The notes: a model not told the origin generated them from the letters alone. Shown: positions 1 through 8,589, counted from the stretch's first letter. The stretch: 64,000 bases of DNA from Streptomyces sp. R28 (GCF_041052385.1 NZ_CP163439.1:3213001-3277000); one strand, 5' to 3'. A program made the numbers and translations.

Positions 1-133
1 GCAGTTGGGTGAGGACCTTGAGGGCGGCGGTTCGGCGGGCCGGCCGACGGGACCATACGGCGGGGAGGACGACGCCGACGTAGACAGCGAGGAAGACGAC
101 GGCGGCGAACAGAACGGGCAGTTGAAAGGTCAC
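1..133 (-). CDS. Small membrane protein, C-terminally cut by window edge
   Basis: The reading frame starts with GTG at 131-133, preceded by a good ribosome site (GGAGGG), and runs off the left edge of the window. The first 44 residues are visible: a hydrophobic segment of about 22 residues rich in Val, Ala and Leu, followed by an Arg-rich stretch. This is the pattern of a single-pass membrane protein with a cytoplasmic basic tail. The family cannot be named from this piece. It is transcribed away from the NACHT gene, so about 160 bp between the two starts must hold both promoters. Its function is unknown. Confidence 0.5.
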   Translation of the reverse strand, partial: MTFQLPVLFAAVVFLAVYVGVVLPAVWSRRPARRTAALKVLTQL

Positions 134-296
134 GGTGTTCCCTCCGGGACGGTGGTCGACGGCTTGCGCCATGACCTTCGCGCTCCGGGACACCACTTCA
201 GCCAAACCCCGACGAACCCCGAAGTCCACGTGGAACGCCCAGGTCAGGCCGTACGCTTCGGAGAGATTCGCCGAACCGCACCGAAGGGTTGAGGAG

Positions 297-3200
297 TTGG
301 CCGCACCGACGAGTGGTCCGGTCGCGGACTTCTGCACGGCACTGGGCCGTCTTGTGAGCACTTGCCGCGTATCGCAGCGGAGCATCGCCGACGCGCTCGG
401 GCTGATCAGCACCAGCTCGGTCTCGGAGCTGCTGAGCGGACGGCGGCGCAGGGTGCCGGAGTGGGACGTCGTCGAGACGATCGTCGGGCTGTGCGCCGCC
501 GAGTGGACGCGGGTATCGGCGCTGCCGCCTGCGGGCATGCGTCTGGACCTGCCGTGGTGGAAGAGCCGGCACGCGGAGCTGGAGCGGACGTCGGAAGCGA
601 CGCGGGGGCGGGGCGAACGCCCTCCCGCACCGGTCGGCCCACCCCCGCCACCGCCCCCGGGGCTGGGCCCGGTCCTGGTCCCGACGCTCGACGCGATGGC
701 CGTCGCCGGCATGAGCGTCGAGGAGGCGGTGCGCTGGCTGGCCGACGGACGCATGAAGCCGAAGGCGACGGTGGACAGGCTGATGACCCCGCCACAGGAC
801 GGGCGCATCGAGCGCCGGGTCCTGAGTGATCTGCTGGCGGATTTCCCGGAGCGCGTGCGAGCGGCCCACGGCGTCCTACGCGCCGCCCTGATCCAGGCCG
901 CCCGAGTGGTGCTGGTGGCGGCGGGCGCGGCAATGAACTACGAGCCTACGGAGTTCGGCAACCTGATCTATGACCTGACCGAGGGCGGACACGCGGCGCA
1001 CACGCCTGCGCTGGCGGACCTCGACGAAGGCAGCCAGGACTACGTGCCGTTACAGATCGTCAACGACTACGTGCGTCTGGCCACCCCCCTGGCCGAGTCC
1101 TGCCCCGAGTTCGCGCTGGGGGCGGGCCTGCCGGTCGTCGAACTGTGCGGCGGGACCACCACCGGACTGGCCGCACTCGGAGGCATTCTCTCGGAGTTCG
1201 TCAACGGCGATGGACTCCCCGCACCCGAGGGGGCACTCCTCCGCAGCCCGATCGCCGCTCTCGACTCCCCCGGTCCCCGGCTTCCCAGCCTCGCCGACGG
1301 TTACATCACCCCACGCTTCCGCCTCGCCACCGCATCCCAGGACGCACGGGCCGGGATCGCCTCGGACAAGTGGTGGGACGAGCAGCCCGTGCACGACGAC
1401 ATCGAGCGGTTCCTCGCCGAGCACCTTCTCGGTCTCCCCGCCTTGCTGGCACCGCTCGTCGTACTCGGCCACCCCGGCGCCGGCAAGTCACTGCTCACGA
1501 AGCTGCTGACGGCCCGGCTCCCGGCCGGTGAATTCCGCGCCATGCGGGTGGAGTTGCGGCACACGCCGGCCGAGATGGGCGTACAAGCGCAGTTGGAACA
1601 CGCACTGAAACGCCGTACGGGACGGGAGGTGAGCTGGCCGGACTGGTCGGAGCAGGAGTCCGGCCCGATCCCGGTCGTCCTGCTGGACGGCTTCGACGAA
1701 CTGCTTCAGGCAGGCGCGCAGAAGCTGGGTGAGACGCGCCAGTGGGGCTACTTGCAGAGGGTCGAGGAGTTCCAGAAGCGCGAGGCGCAGCTGGGCCGCC
1801 CACTGATCGTGATCGTGACCAGCCGCACGGTGGTCGCCGACCGCGCGGACATCCCCCGCACCAGCCAGGTGCTTCGCCTGGAACCCTTCGACGAGGCGAA
1901 GATCGAGCACTGGCTCGACGTCTGGAACACCACGAACGCGGGCTGGTTCACCCGGCACGAACTGCTGCCGCTCACCCCGCAGGTCGTCCTCCCCCACCGG
2001 GAGCTGGCGGCCCAGCCCCTGCTGATGCTCATGCTGGCGCTGTACGACGCGGTCGGCAACGCCCTCCACCTCCTGCGGGACAAAGACATCACTCGCACGG
2101 AGCTGTACGACCAGCTGCTGAAGGAGTTCGTCCGCCGCCAGGTCGACAAGGACGGCCCGCTGCCCCCTGACATGGCGACCGAGGCCGTCCACCGCGAACT
2201 GCACCGTCTGTCCGTGATCGCGCTGTCCATGTTCCATCGCGGCGCCCAGTCCATCAGCGGGGAGAAGGCCGACCGGGATCTGCGGGCGCTCGGCGAGGCG
2301 GACGGCGGCTCGGGGTTGCTGTTCGGCCGGTTCTTCTTCGTGCACGAGGCACAAGCCATCGTCACGGAGGAACCGCGGCGCAGCTACGAGTTCATGCACG
2401 CGACCTTCGGCGAGCATCTGGCCGCCCGGCTGGTCGAGAGAGCGCTGCGACGGCTCGTCGATCAGGCGGGCAGCCCTTGGGACGACGGCGAGTTGTACGC
2501 GCTGCTGTCCTTCGCCCCGCTCACGGACCGGTCCCAGCTCGTACAGAATCTGCGGGACATGCTGGCGCCCTGGCCGGCGCACCGTTCGCGCGGCGACCTG
2601 GTGCCCGCGCTCCTCGCCCTGTTCCGCGCGGCCTCGTGGGACCCCGAGCACCGTACCGATGTCGGGTACGCCCCGGTCCGGCTGCGCAGGAGGTACCGGG
2701 AAGCGGTGTACGAAGTGAACCTCGTGCTGATCGCGGTGCTGGCGGTGGGCGAGGTGCACGTGTCGGAACTCTTCGACGGCGCGATGGTCCCCACGGCCGA
2801 GTGGCGGAGGTATGCCCTGGGGTGGCAGGCGCAGTTGTCCGTCGGGTCATGGGCGGCGTTGACTGCGACCCTCAACCCCGAACGCTGCTGGCGCCCCGTT
2901 CCGACGGTGGGCGGAGAGGAAGAGCTGGACCTGCGCCTCACCACGCGTCCGGCGCCACTGGCCGACCATGCGCTGAACTGGTCACTGGGTGCGGCCTCGC
3001 CCAAGGCCTCCAGATCGTTGTCGGATCGGCTGGAAGAGCGTCTCTCCGACACACCCGTCCCAGATCTGATCAGGCAGACCCGTTTCGTGGGCGATCGTGA
3101 CACCGAGAGACTGCTGCATATCAGCTACCCGATGTTGCTCCAGTTGCCGAGCGCCATGTCCACGTTCAGGCCCTCGCCCGGCACCGTCTACCACTCGGCA

Positions 3201-3920
3201 GCGCAGGCGCTGATCGCCCTGCTGACGCGCGACGTGTACAGGCCCGAGGACCTGCCCGGCCGGTACGTGGAGTGCCTGCGCTACGTCGAGGTGCTGGAGA
3301 CGGGAGAGCGCAGTCCCTATCTGGACGCCGTGCTGCGTCAGCTGGTCCACGACGCGCCCGCTCTCGCCGACGAAGCCCTTGCGGAGATCATCGACTCGCT
3401 GCACGAAGCGTACGACGCCGATTGGATGCCGTTCACCGGGGCCACATACCAGGCGCTGCTGCTCTTCCTCCGCCACGCCGTGGACCGGGGAAGCCCCCAC
3501 CTGGCCGAGCCTCTCGGCTTCCTTCGCCTCACGCTCTCGATGGGCGACCGGCTCCGGGCTCTGGAGAGCCTTCTCGAGCTGAGTCACCTGAGCCAGTCCA
3601 CCCACGCCTGGCGATGGTCAGGCCACCTCGACCACTGGGCCGCCACCCGCCATTTCGACGACCTGCTCGAAAGACTCGACCTTCCCGAAACAGCCACCAC
3701 CCACCCCACCGCCCTCATAGACCTCCTCCGCCTCGCAGCGGAGCTGGGCCTCGACGACTGGCTGACCGCCCGCACCCCGGAAATCCTCGCCGCACTCCCA
3801 CCCCAGGCCTTCGGCCTCCTCCGCCCCTCCGACCTCCCCCGCCTGCGCGCCGCACTTCCACCGGGCGCGTACACCGAACGGTTCGAGGAAGTCGAGAAGG
3901 CATGGCGGGCACGCGAATGA
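297..3920 (+). CDS. HTH-NACHT STAND NTPase, putative defence/signalling ATPase
   Basis: A protein of about 1207 residues. Residues 5-65 form a helix-turn-helix of the XRE type common in actinobacterial conflict proteins (SQRSIADALGL, SVSELLSGRRR). A Pro-rich linker and a helical region follow. The NACHT ATPase has Walker A GHPGAGKS near residue 391 and Walker B VVLLDGFDEL near residue 460. The last 600 residues are helical and Leu-rich, a probable sensor region without an obvious WD40 or TPR pattern. NACHT proteins act as ligand-triggered oligomeric switches, and several bacterial ones are anti-phage systems; a defence role here is inference. I chose TTG at 297 because GAAGGG lies 8 bases upstream and the HTH begins just after it; an upstream ATG at 135 is possible but adds an atypical tail. 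No separate effector gene lies beside it. Confidence 0.85.
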   Translation: MAAPTSGPVADFCTALGRLVSTCRVSQRSIADALGLISTSSVSELLSGRRRRVPEWDVVETIVGLCAAEWTRVSALPPAGMRLDLPWWKSRHAELERTSEATRGRGERPPAPVGPPPPPPPGLGPVLVPTLDAMAVAGMSVEEAVRWLADGRMKPKATVDRLMTPPQDGRIERRVLSDLLADFPERVRAAHGVLRAALIQAARVVLVAAGAAMNYEPTEFGNLIYDLTEGGHAAHTPALADLDEGSQDYVPLQIVNDYVRLATPLAESCPEFALGAGLPVVELCGGTTTGLAALGGILSEFVNGDGLPAPEGALLRSPIAALDSPGPRLPSLADGYITPRFRLATASQDARAGIASDKWWDEQPVHDDIERFLAEHLLGLPALLAPLVVLGHPGAGKSLLTKLLTARLPAGEFRAMRVELRHTPAEMGVQAQLEHALKRRTGREVSWPDWSEQESGPIPVVLLDGFDELLQAGAQKLGETRQWGYLQRVEEFQKREAQLGRPLIVIVTSRTVVADRADIPRTSQVLRLEPFDEAKIEHWLDVWNTTNAGWFTRHELLPLTPQVVLPHRELAAQPLLMLMLALYDAVGNALHLLRDKDITRTELYDQLLKEFVRRQVDKDGPLPPDMATEAVHRELHRLSVIALSMFHRGAQSISGEKADRDLRALGEADGGSGLLFGRFFFVHEAQAIVTEEPRRSYEFMHATFGEHLAARLVERALRRLVDQAGSPWDDGELYALLSFAPLTDRSQLVQNLRDMLAPWPAHRSRGDLVPALLALFRAASWDPEHRTDVGYAPVRLRRRYREAVYEVNLVLIAVLAVGEVHVSELFDGAMVPTAEWRRYALGWQAQLSVGSWAALTATLNPERCWRPVPTVGGEEELDLRLTTRPAPLADHALNWSLGAASPKASRSLSDRLEERLSDTPVPDLIRQTRFVGDRDTERLLHISYPMLLQLPSAMSTFRPSPGTVYHSAAQALIALLTRDVYRPEDLPGRYVECLRYVEVLETGERSPYLDAVLRQLVHDAPALADEALAEIIDSLHEAYDADWMPFTGATYQALLLFLRHAVDRGSPHLAEPLGFLRLTLSMGDRLRALESLLELSHLSQSTHAWRWSGHLDHWAATRHFDDLLERLDLPETATTHPTALIDLLRLAAELGLDDWLTARTPEILAALPPQAFGLLRPSDLPRLRAALPPGAYTERFEEVEKAWRARE

Positions 3921-4138
3921 CCTACGAGACGGGTTCCCTTCGCCGGTATTACCCGGATCAGGTGCTGGGGGTCGCCTTCCGGTCTTCCGACCTCTCGGTC
4001 TTCCGACTTTCCGGCCTCTCAGCCCGGACCGTCGACGTCGGCCCCAGCGGAAACCGTCTGCCTCCAGCCAGAGTCGGCTACTCCGGTTCGAACTCCCTCA
4101 CTCGTCCCGTAGGCCTATATCCAGGATAGAACGTACGT

Positions 4139-4173
4139 CCGGAAATGAAACCCCCTAAACGTAATATTTCCGG
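4139..4173 (-). terminator. Candidate hairpin after ferredoxin gene
   Basis: CCGGAAAT at 4139-4146 is perfectly matched by ATTTCCGG at 4166-4173, with a 19-base loop, just beyond the stop codon of the ferredoxin gene. The 255 bp between this transcription unit and the NACHT gene also contain a direct repeat of CGGTCTTCCGAC (3980-3991 and 3996-4007) and no convincing gene. The long loop and lack of a U-run make terminator function only plausible. Confidence 0.35.
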
Positions 4174-4175
4174 CG

Positions 4176-4409
4176 CTATTCCTCCGGAGGGAATACCGGC
4201 TCCCCGCTCCCCAGCAGCGTGATCACGATCGCCTCCACCGGGCAGCTCTCCGCCGCGGCAAGGATCTTCTCGTTCGCGTCGGCCTCGGGGTCGGCCGGAT
4301 GGGACTGCCGGCCGGTGTCGAGGTGGAAGCCGTCGGGCGCGTGGTGGACGCACTGGGCCGAGCCGATGCACACCGACCGGTCGACCTCGACGTGCCAGCG
4401 GTCGCCCAT
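4176..4409 (-). CDS. Ferredoxin, 3Fe-4S/4Fe-4S single-cluster type
   Basis: A 77-residue protein with the spacing of actinobacterial P450-type ferredoxins: DRSVCIGSAQCVHHAP near the N terminus and ESCPVEAI near the C terminus. The cluster would be bound by the Cys residues of C-x5-C and CP. The second Cys of the classical C-x2-C-x2-C motif is replaced, as in 3Fe-4S members such as mycobacterial FdxD. It starts 3 bases after the aldehyde dehydrogenase stop, so the two are co-transcribed. Such ferredoxins pass single electrons to cytochromes P450. The CYP125-like P450 at 15252-16487 has no ferredoxin beside it, and both units carry a similar operator box, so this is a candidate partner (inference). 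Confidence 0.85.
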   Translation of the reverse strand: MGDRWHVEVDRSVCIGSAQCVHHAPDGFHLDTGRQSHPADPEADANEKILAAAESCPVEAIVITLLGSGEPVFPPEE

Positions 4410-4412
4410 CCC

Positions 4413-5870
4413 CTACGCCTCCCAGCCCGCCGGGAGGTGGATCATCTTGTGCTCCAGGTATTCGCCGTAGCCCTCGGGACCGAATTCGCGTCCCAGCCCG
4501 GAGTTCTTGTAGCCGCCGAACGGGCCCAGCATGTCCAGGCTGAAGGTGTTCACCGAGTACGTGCCGGTACGGACCTGGCGGGCGACCTCGATGCCGTGCG
4601 CGGTGTCGGCCGTCCAGACGCTGCCGCTCAGGCCGTAGTCGGAGTCGTTGGCGATCTTCACGGCCTCGGACTCGTCGCCGTAGGGAAGCAGGCAGATCAC
4701 CGGGCCGAAGATCTCCTCGCGTGCGATCCGCATCGAGTTGTCGACGTCCCCGAAGAGTGTCGGCTCGACGTACCAGCCCCGCTCCAGGCCCGCCGGACGC
4801 CCGCCGCCCGTCAGGATCTTCGCGCCCTCCTCCTGCCCGATCCGGATGTAGTCGAGGTTCCTGCGCTGCTGCCGCTGCGCCACCAGCGGGCCCACCTGGG
4901 TCGCCGGGTCCAGCGGGTCGCCGACCACCAGCGCGCCCGCCTCCGCGGCGAAGGCCTCGGCGAACTCGTCGTAGCGGGAGCGGGGCAGGAGGATGCGGGT
5001 CTGGGCCACGCACGCCTGGCCGTTGTTCATCCAGGCCGCCGGGACGACACCGGCGACCGTGGCCTCGACGTCCGCGTCCGGGAGGACCACGGCCGCCGAC
5101 TTGCCGCCCAGCTCCAGCGTCACGCGGGTGAGGTTGCGGGCCGCGACCTCCATCACGCGCTTGCCGGCCGCCACCGAGCCGGTGAAGGAGACCTTGTCGA
5201 TCCGCGGGTGCCCGACCAGGTACTCGCTCACCTCGCGGTCCGCCGGGAGGATCGACAGCACACCCTCCGGCAGCCCGGCGTCCTTCGCGATCTCCGCCAG
5301 GAGGTACGCGTCGAGCGGCGACTCCGGCGACGGCTTGAGCACCACGGTGCAGCCGGTGAGCAGCGCGGGCGCGAGCTTGGCGGCGGCGACGAACTGCGGG
5401 ACGTTCCAGGGGGCGACGGCCGCCACGACCCCGACCGGCTCACGCCGCACGAGGATCTTCCCCAGCACGCCGTCGCGCTGTTCCTCGTACGTGAAGTTGC
5501 GCGCGACCGTGATCGCCGCGTCCCACACCATCATCGCGCCGAGCGCCTGCGCGAGGACGCTCCAGGAGTACGGGGAGCCGTTCTCGGAGGAGATCACGCG
5601 GGCGATCTCCTCGTGCCGCACGGCGATCCCGTCCTTGATGCGGGTGACGACCTCGATCCGCTCGTCGAGGCTCATCCGCGGCCAGGGCCCCTCGTCGAAC
5701 GCCTTCCGCGCCACCGCGACCGCCCGGTCGACGTCGGCCGGCGAGGCGTGCGGCACGCGTCCGATGACCTCCTCCGAGTGCGGCGAGATCACCTCGATGA
5801 CGTCCTTGCCCAGGGGATCGGTCAACTCCCCGCCGATGAACAGCTGTCCGTGTTCCACGAGCTCGGTCAT
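4413..5870 (-). CDS. NAD(P)+-dependent aldehyde dehydrogenase
   Basis: A full-length 485-residue aldehyde dehydrogenase. It has the cofactor-side motif APWNVPQ, the general-base region LELGGKS, the catalytic cysteine in NNGQACVAQTRI and the late motif EEIFGPV. It oxidises an aldehyde to the acid in the cytoplasm; the substrate cannot be read from sequence. ATG at 5870 follows a purine-rich stretch. It is the first gene of a two-gene unit with the ferredoxin. The 140 bp upstream hold two inverted repeats, one matching the KstR-like pattern also found before the FadA5 homologue, which suggests control by a TetR-type regulator of lipid or steroid catabolism. Confidence 0.9.
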   Translation of the reverse strand: MTELVEHGQLFIGGELTDPLGKDVIEVISPHSEEVIGRVPHASPADVDRAVAVARKAFDEGPWPRMSLDERIEVVTRIKDGIAVRHEEIARVISSENGSPYSWSVLAQALGAMMVWDAAITVARNFTYEEQRDGVLGKILVRREPVGVVAAVAPWNVPQFVAAAKLAPALLTGCTVVLKPSPESPLDAYLLAEIAKDAGLPEGVLSILPADREVSEYLVGHPRIDKVSFTGSVAAGKRVMEVAARNLTRVTLELGGKSAAVVLPDADVEATVAGVVPAAWMNNGQACVAQTRILLPRSRYDEFAEAFAAEAGALVVGDPLDPATQVGPLVAQRQQRRNLDYIRIGQEEGAKILTGGGRPAGLERGWYVEPTLFGDVDNSMRIAREEIFGPVICLLPYGDESEAVKIANDSDYGLSGSVWTADTAHGIEVARQVRTGTYSVNTFSLDMLGPFGGYKNSGLGREFGPEGYGEYLEHKMIHLPAGWEA

Positions 5871-5909
5871 GGCCGACGCCTCCTGCGGAGCTGGAGCGGG
5901 TTACCTTGG

Positions 5910-5945
5910 TTTCTGACGCTGTTTCAGAAACTGATACCAGTTCCA
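5910..5945 (-). promoter_or_regulatory. Operator-like palindromes upstream of aldehyde dehydrogenase
   Basis: Two nested dyads lie about 40-75 bp before the aldehyde dehydrogenase start. TTTCTGA (5910-5916) is matched by TCAGAAA (5924-5930). AACTG (5929-5933) is matched by CAGTT (5938-5942). Read on the minus strand, 5945-5932 is TGGAACTGGTATCA. This fits TnnAACnnGTTnnA, the mycobacterial KstR box, with one mismatch. The regulator is not encoded in the window. Confidence 0.5.
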
Positions 5946-6013
5946 CCCGGAGGAGTCCACGGACCGCACACACCTCACGCCTACGCTGACCGGGGACGGG
6001 GGCGGGGAGGGAT

Positions 6014-6277
6014 GTGGCGATGGCAGCGAGCAGACGTCACTGGGCGGCGTTCGCCTCGGCCATGACGGTGGCCGTCAGCGGCGCCGTGTGGATGGGGTCG
6101 TCCTGGAACGACGTGAAGCGTGGCAACGGGGTTTCGGTGCATCGGGAGACGAAGAGCCCCGAGGAGATCAGGAAGTACTGGACCCCCGAGCGCATCAGAC
6201 GGGCCGAGCCCGCCGAGATGCCGGTCCGGGATCCCTGCGAGCACTTCCCTTCCTCGCTCGCGCCGCGCTGTTGGTAG
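6014..6277 (+). CDS. Small secreted/anchored protein resembling a protease pro-region
   Basis: A protein of 85-87 residues. GTG at 6014 and ATG at 6020 are both possible; GGGGAGGG lies 8 bases before the latter. The N terminus is basic, then hydrophobic (signal peptide or anchor). The mature part contains SPEEIRKYWTPERIRRAEP, very like the KSP...YWTPERM segment that precedes the catalytic domain of secreted Streptomyces trypsin-like proteases. No protease domain follows; two cysteines close the protein. It lies between the divergent aldehyde dehydrogenase and the metallo-beta-lactamase gene. Function is unknown; a relic or a free-standing pro-peptide are both possible. Confidence 0.6.
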   Translation: MAMAASRRHWAAFASAMTVAVSGAVWMGSSWNDVKRGNGVSVHRETKSPEEIRKYWTPERIRRAEPAEMPVRDPCEHFPSSLAPRCW

Positions 6278-6294
6278 ATGACTCGGGCTCCTAT

Positions 6295-6308
6295 CGAAAC
6301 TCGTTCTA
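6295..6308. promoter_or_regulatory. KstR-like box before metallo-beta-lactamase gene
   Basis: CGAAACTCGTTCTA lies 50 bp upstream of the ATG at 6358 and matches TnnAACnnGTTnnA with one mismatch at the first base. It sits in a short AT-richer patch (GTTCTAGTTATAGT) that could be the promoter. It resembles the boxes at 5932-5945 and 16680-16693. Confidence 0.45.
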
Positions 6309-6357
6309 GTTATAGTGACCGGGTCGGCCGGAACATGTCGCGGCGATAGGGGAGCCC

Positions 6358-7386
6358 ATGGCGACGGTGTACGACCACGGCGGCGGCGTGAAGTCCATCA
6401 GAGTCCCCATCCCGGACAACCCGCTCGGCCACACCCTCGTGTACGTCGTCGACACCGACCGCGGCCCGGTCCTCGTCGACACCGGCTGGGACGACCCGGC
6501 CTCCTGGGACACCCTCGCGGAGGGACTCGCGGCGTGCGGGACCGCGCCCGACGAGATCCATGGCGTGGTGATCACCCATCACCACCCCGACCACCACGGC
6601 CTGTCCGGCAAGGTGCGTGAGGCCTCCGGCGCCTGGATCGCGATGCACGCGGCGGACGCGGCGATCGTACGGCGCACCCGCGCGACCCGGCCGGAGCGCT
6701 GGTTCTCCTACATGGCGGACAAGCTCACCGCGGCCGGCGCCCCCGACGCCCACGTGTCCCCCCTGCGCACCGCCCGCCGCCGGAGCACCCTGCCCGGCTT
6801 CTCCCCCGCCGCCCCCGACCGCGAGATCGTCCCCGGCGACCTCCTCGACCTCCCCGGCCGCCGCCTGCGCGCGATCTGGACCCCGGGCCACACCCCCGGC
6901 CATGTCTGCCTGCACCTGGAGGAGGAGCATCCGGCCCGACTCCCGGGCCACGGCCGCCTGTTCTCCGGCGACCACCTGCTCCCCGGGATCACCCCGCACA
7001 TCGGCCTGTACGAGGACCCCGACGACACCACCGTCACCGACCCCCTCGGCGACTACCTCGCCTCCCTCGAACGCGTCGCCGGCCTCGCCCCCGCCGAGGT
7101 CCTCCCGGCCCACCAGCACACGTTCACCGACGCCCCCGCCCGCGTACGGGAGTTGCTGACCCACCACGAGTCCCGCCTCACCGACCTCCTGACCCTCCTC
7201 GCCGAACCCCTCACCCCCTGGCAGCTCGCGGAACGCATGGAGTGGAACCGCCCGTGGGACCAAATCCCCTACGGCTCAAGGAACATCGCGATCGCGGAGG
7301 CCGAGGCCCATCTGCGACGACTGGTGAAGCTGGGGCGGGCGGAGGCGGTGGCGGGGAGCGAGCCGGTGTCGTACGTGACGGTCTAA
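6358..7386 (+). CDS. Metallo-beta-lactamase-fold hydrolase
   Basis: 342 residues. The N-terminal 240 form an MBL-fold hydrolase of the glyoxalase II/RNase Z-like superfamily. The metal motif is THHHPDHHG (HxHxDH), followed by TPGHTPGHVC, the bridging Asp in FSGDHLL and a last His in LPAHQHTF. The C-terminal 90 residues (from RVRELLTHHESRL) look like the winged-helix tail that often follows this fold in thioesterase-like members. GGGGAG is 4 bases before ATG. The NTF2-like gene starts 7 bases downstream, so they form a unit. Substrate unknown; a thioester such as an acyl-CoA would fit the KstR-like box, but that is inference. Confidence 0.85.
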   Translation: MATVYDHGGGVKSIRVPIPDNPLGHTLVYVVDTDRGPVLVDTGWDDPASWDTLAEGLAACGTAPDEIHGVVITHHHPDHHGLSGKVREASGAWIAMHAADAAIVRRTRATRPERWFSYMADKLTAAGAPDAHVSPLRTARRRSTLPGFSPAAPDREIVPGDLLDLPGRRLRAIWTPGHTPGHVCLHLEEEHPARLPGHGRLFSGDHLLPGITPHIGLYEDPDDTTVTDPLGDYLASLERVAGLAPAEVLPAHQHTFTDAPARVRELLTHHESRLTDLLTLLAEPLTPWQLAERMEWNRPWDQIPYGSRNIAIAEAEAHLRRLVKLGRAEAVAGSEPVSYVTV

Positions 7387-7393
7387 TACAGCC

Positions 7394-7852
7394 ATGGAGT
7401 ACACGCCCATGGAGCACCTTCTCGCCGAACGCGCCTGCAAGCGCATCGTCGTCGACTTCGCCCACCGCCTCGACCTCGGCGAACCGTCCTCCGTCGCCGA
7501 GCTGTTCACCGAGGACGGCACCTGGGAGTGGCCGGCGGGCGAGCGGCTCGTGTCGGGGCGGGACGCGTTGCGCGCGTACTTCGGCTCCCGTCCCGCCGAC
7601 CGTCTCTCGCGCCGGCTGATGTCCAACATCCTCGTCACGGTGACGTCCCCCGGCACCGCGACGGCGACCTCGTACTTCACGACGTACCGCGTCGACGGCC
7701 ACGAGGGCGATCTGATCCCGCCGGGGCCCCCGGTCCAGGTGGGCCACTACGAGGACGCGTTCCGCAGGTCGCCGGACGGCACCTGGCTGCTGTCCGCCCG
7801 GGTCCTGCATCTGGCCTTCGGTGGGCCGACCCCACGCCCGCCTAGGCCATGA
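7394..7852 (+). CDS. NTF2-like (SnoaL-like) small-molecule enzyme
   Basis: 152 residues with the cone-shaped NTF2-like/SnoaL-like layout: an N-terminal helix (ERACKRIVVDFAHRLDLGEPSSVAELFTEDG cut here to its recognisable core VAELFTEDGTWEW), a GRDALRAYF helix and a beta-rich C terminus ending YEDAFRRSPDGTWLLSARV. Members act as hydrolases, isomerases or dehydratases of hydrophobic molecules, including delta-5-3-ketosteroid isomerase. It lies 7 bases after the MBL gene and is translated with it. A second ATG at 7409 is possible. Its end overlaps the convergent kinase gene by 11 bases. The specific activity cannot be deduced. Confidence 0.75.
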   Translation: MEYTPMEHLLAERACKRIVVDFAHRLDLGEPSSVAELFTEDGTWEWPAGERLVSGRDALRAYFGSRPADRLSRRLMSNILVTVTSPGTATATSYFTTYRVDGHEGDLIPPGPPVQVGHYEDAFRRSPDGTWLLSARVLHLAFGGPTPRPPRP

Positions 7853-8495
7853 GGGACCGGATCAACTCCTCGGCCTCACCGAGCACTTCGACCTCGCGAT
7901 CAGTCATCGTCGGGTTGGCGGCGCGTCGGCGCCGGGCCTCGGTGAGGCCGTCCTCGGTGAGGTCGGAGGGGTCGGCGAGGAGGGCGGTGAGCGTCGCGCG
8001 GACGGGCGCGGCCAACTGCTCGTCGGCCAGCGCCACCTGCGCGAGGATCATCGCGGACATGCCCCAGTCCAGGCCGGGGTCGCCTTCCTCCGCGTTGGCC
8101 CAGTCGATGACGTAGGGGCCGTCGGGCGTGAGCATCACGTTCTCCGGGTGCAGGTCCAGGTGGACCACGCGGCCGGGGACGGCGTGCAGTTGCCGCAGGA
8201 GGCGGGCCAGGATGTCCCCGCACTCGCACGCGTCGATCCGCCCGGCGAGGAAGGCCTCCAGCATCGTCGGGCCGTACAGGCGCTCCATGACCAGCTCGGA
8301 GCGCGCGGACTCGGCGATCCGTACACGGGGCACCGGGTAGCCGTGCGCGCGCAGCCGCTCCATCAGTGCGGCCTCGGCGAGTGAGTCGCTGTAGCCCTCC
8401 CGGTCGTGCCGCAGCACCCACGCCTCGTCGATCTCGTACACGTCGGACGCGCGCCCCGACCCGAGCAGCCGTCCGGCCCTCCCGGTGATCCCCAT
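7842..8495 (-). CDS. APH-type small-molecule kinase
   Basis: 217 residues of the aminoglycoside phosphotransferase/choline kinase fold. The catalytic loop is VVHLDLHPENVML (HxDxxxxN) and the metal-binding motif is VIDWANAEEGDP. I start at ATG 8495 because GGGGAGGG stands 5 bases before it. An upstream ATG at 8528 would add a repetitive MGSMGSTGRAS tail made by a short GGGGAGCAT-type repeat. Substrate unknown: such genes phosphorylate antibiotics, sugars or metabolites. It is convergent with the NTF2-like gene and divergent from the B12 operon, and shows no obvious link to either. Confidence 0.85.
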   Translation of the reverse strand: MGITGRAGRLLGSGRASDVYEIDEAWVLRHDREGYSDSLAEAALMERLRAHGYPVPRVRIAESARSELVMERLYGPTMLEAFLAGRIDACECGDILARLLRQLHAVPGRVVHLDLHPENVMLTPDGPYVIDWANAEEGDPGLDWGMSAMILAQVALADEQLAAPVRATLTALLADPSDLTEDGLTEARRRRAANPTMTDREVEVLGEAEELIRSLMA

Positions 8496-8589
8496 GCTCG
8501 CCCTCCCCGTGCTCCCCATGCTCCCCATGCGCCGAACCTATCCCCGCGCACAGCCTCCCCTCAGCCGTTCCCCTACGGGCCGGTAGAGT

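Noticed and set aside
3917..4129. 70-codon ORF whose ATG overlaps the NACHT stop
   Set aside because: The ATGA overlap is attractive, but there is no domain, and the sequence contains a direct repeat and ordinary intergenic DNA; no support beyond the overlap.
4299..6065. 588-codon open frame on the plus strand
   Set aside because: Mirror of the aldehyde dehydrogenase gene, which has all catalytic motifs.
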